A stretch of DNA of 28,691 bases, from the NCBI GenBank assembly GCA_934675695.1, contig CAKURN010000002.1, forward strand, positions 1-28,691, read 5' to 3'. How positions within the stretch are numbered: position 1 is the first letter of the stretch; the number at the start of each line of letters is the position of its first letter. The stretch is from an uncultured Candidatus Melainabacteria bacterium (GTDB lineage Bacteria > Cyanobacteriota > Vampirovibrionia > Gastranaerophilales > Gastranaerophilaceae). This document shows, piece by piece, positions 23,332 to 28,691 of the stretch. A program made the position numbers and the translations under genes. Below the pieces are notes generated by a model. It searched no databases, had not been told where the DNA came from, and saw only the letters and a list, made by a program, of their open reading frames with translations.

Positions 23332-24501
23332 ATGACAGCGTTAGAAACTTTGCACGAAACTGCCCTAAAAAATTATGAAGAAAAAAACTTAGACAAGGCA
23401 CTAGAAATATATAATGAAATAATAAAATTAAACCCAATAGACGAAGTCGCTCTTGCTTGTGTCCGTGATATATACGAAGAAAAAGACGATAGATTTAATT
23501 ATTATTTGGCTCGAGCAAATGTCAATATTGCACAAAACAAACTAGAATACGCTATATCTGACACAAAAAAAGCAATATCAATCGATATGGATAATATCGA
23601 TGCCAAAAGAAAACTTGCTCGTTTGTACAAAGTTTCAAAACAAAATCTAAAAGCAATTGACGAATTTTCAAAAATTCTTTCTATGAATGAAAAAGACTTC
23701 GATTCATATTTTGAGCTTGTTGATTTGTATATGATGGAAAATTCAATCGAAAGTGCTATTCCTATTGCAAAACAAGGCGTTGAAATGTTTCCTGAAAATG
23801 CCGGTATAAAAAATATGCTTGCTCAACTTTATTTTAGAGTTAACAACTATGATTTAGCACTAGAAGTTGTTTGTGACGATATGTTTAGAGCAAAAATTCT
23901 TCTCCAAAAAGGTGATGATGAAAAAGCAAAAGAAATCTTAAACAAATTCGACCCAAACAATTTAGATGATATTCAAAAAAGAAACTACTATGTTTTAATG
24001 GCACAATATTTGTACAACAAAAAAGATTTTGATAATGCTCTGTTAAATATCGACAATTCTGTAAAATTGTCAGGACCTGATGCTGTTTCTTTTCAAATGA
24101 GAGCTTTAATTTATGAAGAAAAAGAAGATATGTTTAATGCATATTTGAATTGGGGTTTTTGTAGAAAATGCCAAGGCAGACTCGATGAAGCGATTGTTGA
24201 ATTTAATCATAGTTATCAAATAAATAAAAACGACAAAACAGTGTTGTTTGAGCTTGCAAAACTATATATGGAGCAAAAAGAAAAATACGTTGCAATGGAA
24301 TTTTATCAAAAAATCTATGAAATAGATGGTGATAAAGAAGCAAAAAACATATTGGCTGAATTTTATTATTCAGAAGGTGACTTTAAAAAAGCAGAAGAAT
24401 TTGGAAAAGTAAAAGAAAAATCTACTGCATCTGATGAACCACAAGAAGAATTTGTCGGTCTTTTAGATAGAATAATGAACTTTTTTGTAAAAAAGAAATA
24501 A
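23332..24501 (+). CDS. TPR repeat protein ending in an amphipathic helix
   Basis: A 389-aa protein made almost wholly of tetratricopeptide repeats; clear units include ALKNYEEKNLDKALEIYNEI (residues 12-31), ANVNIAQNKLEYAISDTKKA, ELVDLYMMENSIESAIPIAK and ELAKLYMEQKEKYVAMEFYQ. No signal peptide. The last ~20 residues (EEFVGLLDRIMNFFVKKK) form a hydrophobic-basic amphipathic helix that may attach it to the membrane. GAGG five bases before the ATG supports the start. It is 18 bases after the second glycosyltransferase and probably belongs to that operon, so it may organise or regulate the glycosyltransferases from the cytoplasmic side; this is inferred from position. Confidence 0.9.
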   Translation: MTALETLHETALKNYEEKNLDKALEIYNEIIKLNPIDEVALACVRDIYEEKDDRFNYYLARANVNIAQNKLEYAISDTKKAISIDMDNIDAKRKLARLYKVSKQNLKAIDEFSKILSMNEKDFDSYFELVDLYMMENSIESAIPIAKQGVEMFPENAGIKNMLAQLYFRVNNYDLALEVVCDDMFRAKILLQKGDDEKAKEILNKFDPNNLDDIQKRNYYVLMAQYLYNKKDFDNALLNIDNSVKLSGPDAVSFQMRALIYEEKEDMFNAYLNWGFCRKCQGRLDEAIVEFNHSYQINKNDKTVLFELAKLYMEQKEKYVAMEFYQKIYEIDGDKEAKNILAEFYYSEGDFKKAEEFGKVKEKSTASDEPQEEFVGLLDRIMNFFVKKK

Positions 24502-24532
24502 AGTTTTAGAATTTTTGGTCGATACTAAAAAT

Positions 24533-24691
24533 ATGAATAACAACAATAACTATCTTCAAAATCAATACAACAAAGATTTTGAACTAAGAAACAAAGTAGA
24601 ACAATTAAAAAACGAACTTCTTGACAAAGAAAAATGCAGAAAGTTCTCTATGATGTTGTGTGAATACATAAAAGAAAATTCTAACAACTAA
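24533..24691 (+). CDS. Possible 52-aa coiled-coil protein
   Basis: A short frame beginning MNNNNNYLQNQY and containing a probable helical coiled-coil segment (FELRNKVEQLKNELLDKEKC) and CEYIKENSNN at the end. It starts 31 bases after the TPR gene and could be the operon's last gene. The ribosome site is poor (only GG about 13 bases upstream). Composition resembles the neighbouring coding sequences rather than random AT-rich spacer, and its stop overlaps the stop of the opposing gene by four bases. It was found by reading the sequence between genes and is of moderate certainty. Confidence 0.45.
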   Translation: MNNNNNYLQNQYNKDFELRNKVEQLKNELLDKEKCRKFSMMLCEYIKENSNN

Positions 24692-25626
24692 AGTCCATCC
24701 AGTTTTTCAGTTAGGTTTCTTATCACAATATTCAAATCATACTCAGCGTCGAGTTCTAGGTTTGAACTTTGGTTGTTATTGTATATGCCGATAGAAACCC
24801 CTATGAATTTTTCATATCCCAGATAGTTGTATTTTTTGCAGAACAGACTCGTATTTATTGCTCTGTTTTTCAAATTGCAGCCTTTTATTGCAAAATGCGA
24901 ACCAACAATTTTATTTGCGTTTGGCATTTCCATATATGCATCAGTTGTAATAGTTGGGATTACTTCTATTTGGTATTTGCGGTTGATTATTTTTCTGATT
25001 TTTGCTGTTGTTTTTAACAAATCTTCGTATAACATATCGTATTTACTGAAATCTGACGAAGTTATAGAAAAAATACCCGCTATATTTATTTTGGTTTTGT
25101 AATTTTTTAATGCGTCTTCTAATCTTTCGTATACTATTTTGTTTAATTGGTTGATTGCCTTTGGTAACGGCGATGTGCCATTTTTTGTGTAATCAAAAGA
25201 CACTGCAATAGAATAGTATTTTATGCATTCAAATTGCTGAATATATTTTTCTCTTTCTTGTTTTTTGATGTTTGTGTATTTGATTTGCATAAGTTTGTCA
25301 TATACGCCAAGAATGATTGATTGAACAAATTCTGCAAGCAAATATAAACCAAAACAAGGGACTAACAATTTTAATAGAGAAGTACCTGTATCCAGATAAA
25401 TTTTTAAATCATTAGATTCAGGGTGAAAATATGTTGCTAAAGGTTTAAAAAAGTTTTGTGTATAGCCTAAAAGTGTTTCATCGTTAGAACCGTAAGTCAA
25501 ACCATAATAGATATAGTATGCTAACGACAAAATGAAACACAAACCTGCAATAAGTCCAAGAAAAGACTTAAATTTTGCAAAATTCCTCTTTGTGGTTATT
25601 ATAAAATTGTCAGTTGTGGTAAACAT
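24688..25626 (-). CDS. Unknown two-TM protein with cytoplasmic 'PTITTDAY' domain, copy A
   Basis: A 312-aa protein, paralogue of the next gene upstream. Two membrane segments (~22-44 and ~82-107) are followed by a charged helix (IKYTNIKKQEREKYIQQFEC) and a ~175-residue soluble domain. Conserved between the paralogues are SFDYTKN (143-149), PTITTDAY (224-231), HFAIKGCNLKNRAINTSLF (244-262), CKKYNYLG and KFIGVSIGIY (273-282). The strand-helix order and the position of 'T..D.....G....I..CNL..R' loosely resemble class III nucleotide cyclase or GGDEF-like folds, but no catalytic metal or base-recognition residues are evident; this is a weak inference. The ATG has AGG five bases upstream and lies inside a long imperfect palindrome. 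Function unknown. Confidence 0.75.
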   Translation of the reverse strand: MFTTTDNFIITTKRNFAKFKSFLGLIAGLCFILSLAYYIYYGLTYGSNDETLLGYTQNFFKPLATYFHPESNDLKIYLDTGTSLLKLLVPCFGLYLLAEFVQSIILGVYDKLMQIKYTNIKKQEREKYIQQFECIKYYSIAVSFDYTKNGTSPLPKAINQLNKIVYERLEDALKNYKTKINIAGIFSITSSDFSKYDMLYEDLLKTTAKIRKIINRKYQIEVIPTITTDAYMEMPNANKIVGSHFAIKGCNLKNRAINTSLFCKKYNYLGYEKFIGVSIGIYNNNQSSNLELDAEYDLNIVIRNLTEKLDGL

Positions 25627-25700
25627 TTTGCCTAAATTCCATCTTTATAGTTCCACCATCTATATATATTTTAACTATAATTTGGAAATTAGGCAATATG
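25624..25700 (-). repeat. Long imperfect palindrome covering a start codon
   Basis: Bases 25624-25652 and 25673-25700 are near-perfect inverted copies: outer arms TTGCCTAAATTCC and GGAAATTAGGCAA (12 of 13 paired), inner arms TTATAGTT and AACTATAA (8 of 8), joined by three-base unpaired bulges, with a 20-base centre. At the outer end it includes the ATG start codon and the AGG ribosome site of copy A, pairing with CAT on the other arm. In the minus-strand mRNA the ribosome site and start would be buried in the stem, so it could control translation, act as attenuator after copy B, or be a DNA-level operator. Confidence 0.6.
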
Positions 25701-25718
25701 TTTATTTATTTTGTTTGT

Positions 25719-26645
25719 TTATTTTATTGCAGAAATAGTTGCTTTCAAGTTTTTGTGTACCACATTTAAGTCATATTCTTTGTAATTTTGGTTTTCAAAA
25801 GTTGTATACAAGCCAATCGGTGTTCCAATAAACCTATTTTGTTTCAAATGTGAATATTTTTTGTTAAACATAGCGGTTGATGTTGATCTTCCTTGCAAAT
25901 TACACCTTACTATGTCATAGTGCTGTTTGATTGTTTTTTGTGGTTCGTATTCACCTCTATATGCATCAGTTGTGATTGTTGGTGTAAATTCTATGCGGTT
26001 TCCTAGTAGATTTTTAGTATTGGCGAGTTCTTTTAAGACTGTAGAATATACATCATCATAAGAATAGAAGTCTTTAGAATGAACAATAATCGCATTTTTG
26101 TTTGATGTAATATCGACATCTTGTTTGTTTTTGGAAAACGTTTTGTTCAGTGATTTTATGATATATGCGTACAATTTTTTGCCAAATGTCGGACTCAAAT
26201 TTTTATTTTTTGAAAAATCTAGTGACAAACAAATTGAATAACTGTCTATCTTTGTAAATTCTTCTTCTTTTTCTATTTCTCTTTGTATTCTTTCTTTTCT
26301 TTTTATGTTTTCTATTCTTTTTTGATTAATCGAAATCAAAATCTCAGATATTTTTTCTACAATATAATGTCCAATGCAACATGGAATTGTAAAAGCAAAC
26401 AAATATAATGACGTCATCAAATAGTTGTTTAAATTGTTAACATCGTCAAAAAATACATTAACCAACGGCGAAAAATACTGTTGAGTGTATTCAATGACAA
26501 CATCTCCATTCAGTGCCAATCCCCAATAAAGTCCATAAGCTGAACTCAATATTAATGATGCTCCGCCAAATAATACAAATACGTTTTTTACTGCTTTTGC
26601 ATTTCTTTTAACATTTAAAGTAAATTCATCGTGTACTTGAAACAT
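25719..26645 (-). CDS. Unknown two-TM protein with cytoplasmic 'PTITTDAY' domain, copy B
   Basis: A 308-aa paralogue of copy A, in the same order: two membrane segments (~22-45 and ~76-100), a strongly charged helix of ~25 residues (NQKRIENIKRKERIQREIEK), then the soluble domain with SLDFSKN (141-147), PTITTDAY (222-229), HYDIVRCNLQGRSTSTAMF (242-260), NKKYSHL and RFIGTPIGLY (271-280). AGGG eight bases before the ATG supports the start. It is upstream of copy A with 92 bases between. The pair looks like a tandem duplication that has since diverged (more in the membrane part than in the signature segments). I recognise no named family; a membrane-tethered signalling or ligand-sensing domain is possible. 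Confidence 0.75.
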   Translation of the reverse strand: MFQVHDEFTLNVKRNAKAVKNVFVLFGGASLILSSAYGLYWGLALNGDVVIEYTQQYFSPLVNVFFDDVNNLNNYLMTSLYLFAFTIPCCIGHYIVEKISEILISINQKRIENIKRKERIQREIEKEEEFTKIDSYSICLSLDFSKNKNLSPTFGKKLYAYIIKSLNKTFSKNKQDVDITSNKNAIIVHSKDFYSYDDVYSTVLKELANTKNLLGNRIEFTPTITTDAYRGEYEPQKTIKQHYDIVRCNLQGRSTSTAMFNKKYSHLKQNRFIGTPIGLYTTFENQNYKEYDLNVVHKNLKATISAIK

Positions 26646-26694
26646 AATCGATACCCTGCATTTCTATAAAAATAACTTTCTCTTATACTTTTAT

Positions 26695-26736
26695 AAAAAA
26701 AATCCTTAGCAAAAAATTGTCATTTTACTAAGGATT
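26695..26736 (-). terminator. Intrinsic terminator of gatA
   Basis: Perfect 9-base arms AATCCTTAG (26701-26709) and CTAAGGATT (26728-26736), with a possible inner four-base AAAA/TTTT extension, are followed on the minus strand by a run of eight T (overlapping the stem by two). It lies 32 bases after the gatA stop and fits the classical intrinsic terminator form. Confidence 0.8.
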
Positions 26737-26767
26737 GTTTAAAGTTTGTAAATTTCGTATATAAATA

Positions 26768-28228
26768 TTATATATTTGGTCTTTGGTTGTATATACCCAA
26801 TTCTTGCTCTAATGCATAAGCTGACTGCAATAGTGTCAATTCGTCAAGATTTTTAGCTATTACTTGCAGACCTATTGGCATATTTTCTTTATCAAAACCA
26901 ACAGGCATAGACAATGCAGGAGCTCCGACTAAATTTGATGATATTGTTGCAATATCTGTCAAATACATAGCAAGAGGATTGTCTGCTTTTGAATTTAAAT
27001 CAAATGCCGTTGTAGGACAAGTAGGAGAAACCAAAATATCTACTTTTTCAAACGCTTTGTTAAAATCATTTGCAATAAGTCTTCTTAATTGTTGAGCTTT
27101 TTTGTAATAAGCATCATAGTATCCACTAGATAATGCATAAGTTCCAAGCATTATTCTTCTTTTTACTTCCGGACCAAAACCTTCTGCTCTTGTTTTACAG
27201 TACATTTCCATAAGGTTTTGAGGATTTTGTGTGCGGTAACCATATCTAACGCCGTCAAAACGAGCCAAATTTGAACTTGCTTCTGCAGTTGCAACGATAT
27301 AGTATACACCGATTGAGTGTTTTAATAACGGTAGAGAAATTTCTACAATTTCAGCACCTAATTTTTCATAAGTTTTAACTGCATTTTCAACTGCACTTTT
27401 TACGCAATCTTCAACGCCATCAGCCATTAATTCTTTAATAACACCTACTTTTAGTCCTTTTATATCTCTTTTTAAGTTGGAAGAAATATTTCCTACTTCT
27501 AAATTTAATGAAGTTGAATCTTTTGTATCATATCCTGAAATTGCTTCGTATAAATATGTGATATCTTCTATACTTTTTCCAAAAGGTCCTATTTGGTCTA
27601 ATGAAGAAGCAAAAGCAATCAAACCATAACGAGATACTCTGCCGTATGTAGGTTTAAAACCATAAATACCGCAAAATGAAGCCGGAAGTCTGATTGAACC
27701 GCCTGTATCTGAACCTAGGGATAAAGTTACTTCTGATGAGCTTACGCTAGCTGCTGAACCACCTGAAGAACCACCGGGAACTTTGTTTAAATTATATGGA
27801 TTACGAACAATTTTGAACGCAGAGTTTTCATTACTTGAACCCATTGCAAACTCGTCTAAGTTAGCTTTTCCCATTATAGGGATAAGATTTTCTTTCATTT
27901 TTGTAACAATTGTTGCATCGTATGGTGAAATGAAATTTTCTAAAATCTTTGATGAGCATGTTGTTTTTGAACCTTTAAAATTCATGTTGTCTTTTAAAGC
28001 TGTTGGAATACCTGCCAACATCGGTATTTCTTCATTTTTCGCTATTTTTTCATCAACTTTTTTAGCTGTTTCTATAGCGCTTTCTATTGTTAAAGAGTTA
28101 AAAGAGCCTAATTTTTCATCTAGTTCTTCTATTCTTTTTATAGAAGCTTCAACAAGTTCTTTTGCACTGATTTCTTTGTTAATTAATGCTTTGTGCTGCT
28201 CAACGGCTGTCTTTTTTAGTAATTCCAT
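26768..28228 (-). CDS. gatA: Asp-tRNA(Asn)/Glu-tRNA(Gln) amidotransferase subunit A
   Basis: The glutaminase subunit of GatCAB, which converts misacylated Glu-tRNA(Gln) and/or Asp-tRNA(Asn) to Gln-/Asn-tRNA. With the ATG at 28228 the protein is 486 aa and the amidase-signature triad falls at exactly the expected numbers: Lys79 (TALKDN), Ser154 in VPGGSSGGSAA (150-160) and Ser178 in LGSDTGGSIRLPA (171-183). FKPTYGRVSRYGLIAFASSL follows. This start has GGAG seven bases upstream; the frame is open upstream to 28363 but that extension (including a hydrophobic IIIIW stretch) would overlap the divergent yraN gene and lacks family similarity. gatB and gatC are not adjacent in the window. Followed by a clear terminator. 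Confidence 0.97.
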   Translation of the reverse strand: MELLKKTAVEQHKALINKEISAKELVEASIKRIEELDEKLGSFNSLTIESAIETAKKVDEKIAKNEEIPMLAGIPTALKDNMNFKGSKTTCSSKILENFISPYDATIVTKMKENLIPIMGKANLDEFAMGSSNENSAFKIVRNPYNLNKVPGGSSGGSAASVSSSEVTLSLGSDTGGSIRLPASFCGIYGFKPTYGRVSRYGLIAFASSLDQIGPFGKSIEDITYLYEAISGYDTKDSTSLNLEVGNISSNLKRDIKGLKVGVIKELMADGVEDCVKSAVENAVKTYEKLGAEIVEISLPLLKHSIGVYYIVATAEASSNLARFDGVRYGYRTQNPQNLMEMYCKTRAEGFGPEVKRRIMLGTYALSSGYYDAYYKKAQQLRRLIANDFNKAFEKVDILVSPTCPTTAFDLNSKADNPLAMYLTDIATISSNLVGAPALSMPVGFDKENMPIGLQVIAKNLDELTLLQSAYALEQELGIYNQRPNI

Positions 28229-28247
28229 TAATTTGCTCCATATAATA

Positions 28248-28277
28248 ATTATTTGTCTTATGATTATTTTATGACAA
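28248..28277 (-). promoter_or_regulatory. Candidate promoter of gatA
   Basis: On the minus strand TTGTCA (28272-28277) and AATAAT (28248-28253) lie 18 bases apart, each matching the consensus at five of six positions. The 58-base region between gatA and yraN also holds a plus-strand TATAAT at 28241-28246, a possible -10 for yraN, so the two genes may share overlapping divergent promoters. Confidence 0.45.
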
Positions 28278-28286
28278 AATAAATTT

Positions 28287-28658
28287 ATGGTAAAGAACTT
28301 TGCAACAAAAAAGCAATTAGGAAAATTTGGTGAAGAACTTGCAAAAAAATTCTTAGAAAACAAAGGTTTTTCTATTCTCGAGATGAACTATCGTTTTTCT
28401 AAAATTTCTGAAATAGATATAATTGCTTCAAAAAACAATATTTTGCATTTTGTCGAAGTAAAGACAAGAAGTCAAACGACTTTTGGCACGCCATTAGAAG
28501 CAATTGACAACAAAAAACTCTATTCAATATTTAATTGTGCAAAATTTTATATGCAAAATACTAAAAAGAAATACAAAAAATTTCAAATTGATGCAATTGG
28601 GATTGTTATTGATGATGATAATATTAAGTATGATTTTTTAGAAAATATTTCTTTGTAA
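28287..28658 (+). CDS. yraN: YraN/UPF0102 family nuclease-like protein
   Basis: A 123-aa member of the UPF0102 (YraN) family, of restriction-endonuclease-like fold. Motifs in order: QLGKFGEELAKKFLENKGF (10-28), NYRFSKISEIDIIA with Asp of the PD-(D/E)xK core, HFVEVKTRSQTTFGTP (the EVK motif), and KKKYKKFQIDAIGI. The cellular role is unsettled; the family is often linked to DNA processing or repair from its fold and broad distribution. The ribosome site is weak and the ATG choice rests on family length (~115-125 aa). The bases after its stop to the window end (28659-28691) hold no feature I can identify. Confidence 0.93.
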   Translation: MVKNFATKKQLGKFGEELAKKFLENKGFSILEMNYRFSKISEIDIIASKNNILHFVEVKTRSQTTFGTPLEAIDNKKLYSIFNCAKFYMQNTKKKYKKFQIDAIGIVIDDDNIKYDFLENISL

Positions 28659-28691
28659 TTTAGCAACTATTTCTATTTTTGTGTTTTATAC

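Noticed and set aside
27783..28274. 163-aa plus-strand frame opposite gatA
   Set aside because: It lies antisense to the highly conserved amidase core and shows no protein-like pattern of its own.
28229..28363. N-terminal extension of GatA by 45 residues
   Set aside because: The internal ATG has GGAG at seven bases and gives the exact family numbering of catalytic residues; the extension overlaps yraN.
1..28691. CRISPR arrays, tRNA/rRNA genes, insertion sequences, prophage or toxin-antitoxin modules
   Set aside because: No regularly spaced direct repeats, cloverleaf with CCA-type arm, transposase or phage protein was seen; the window reads as stable chromosome.

Overview
The window is a very AT-rich (by eye roughly 30% GC or less) stretch of an ordinary bacterial chromosome. 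The standard genetic code fits: TGA is used as a stop, TGG as Trp, and clear GGAGG-type ribosome binding sites precede many starts. Gene content (complete MEP-pathway ispG, shikimate genes, GatA of the amidotransferase route, GT39-type membrane glycosyltransferases, many TPR proteins, SpmA/SpmB without other sporulation genes) and the base composition suggest a gut-type non-photosynthetic cyanobacterial relative (Gastranaerophilales / Vampirovibrionia, 'Melainabacteria'). This is an inference from general character, not from a marker gene; another AT-rich Gram-negative-like lineage is possible. No rRNA, tRNA, CRISPR array, insertion sequence or prophage was seen, and no gene-free stretch exceeds about 240 bases.

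Layout. 1-3331 (minus): a small unknown protein gene, then an operon reading 42-aa protein > 499-aa acidic winged-helix-like protein > spmA > spmB. 3573-5060 (plus): a TPR protein starting at TTG, whose 3' end overlaps aroB head to head. 4993-10127 (minus): a tightly overlapped operon gmk > coaBC > Nif3-like > aroC > aroK > aroB with its own promoter. 10191-12619 (minus): proS followed by a GatD-like amidotransferase that has lost both catalytic residues. 12718-17009 (plus): three large membrane proteins that look like strongly diverged NuoL, NuoM and NuoN in that order, with no other complex I gene next to them. 16978-18463 (minus): ispG and a small secreted protein. 18532-24691 (plus): GT39-like glycosyltransferase > metallophosphoesterase > second GT39-like glycosyltransferase > TPR protein > possible 52-aa protein. 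24688-26645 (minus): two tandem paralogues of an unrecognised two-TM protein family, separated by a long imperfect palindrome covering a start codon. 26768-28658: gatA (minus, with a clear intrinsic terminator) and divergent yraN.

How the genes work together: gmk/coaBC supply nucleotides and CoA, aroC/aroK/aroB cover three of the seven shikimate steps, ispG feeds isoprenoids, and the GT39 pair plus TPR protein probably modify envelope lipid or protein with a polyprenyl-linked sugar. The most unusual parts are the stand-alone NuoLMN-like trio, the catalytically dead GatD-like protein, the paired glycosyltransferases with a shared extracytoplasmic Cys-X4-Cys domain, and the tandem 'PTITTDAY' family.
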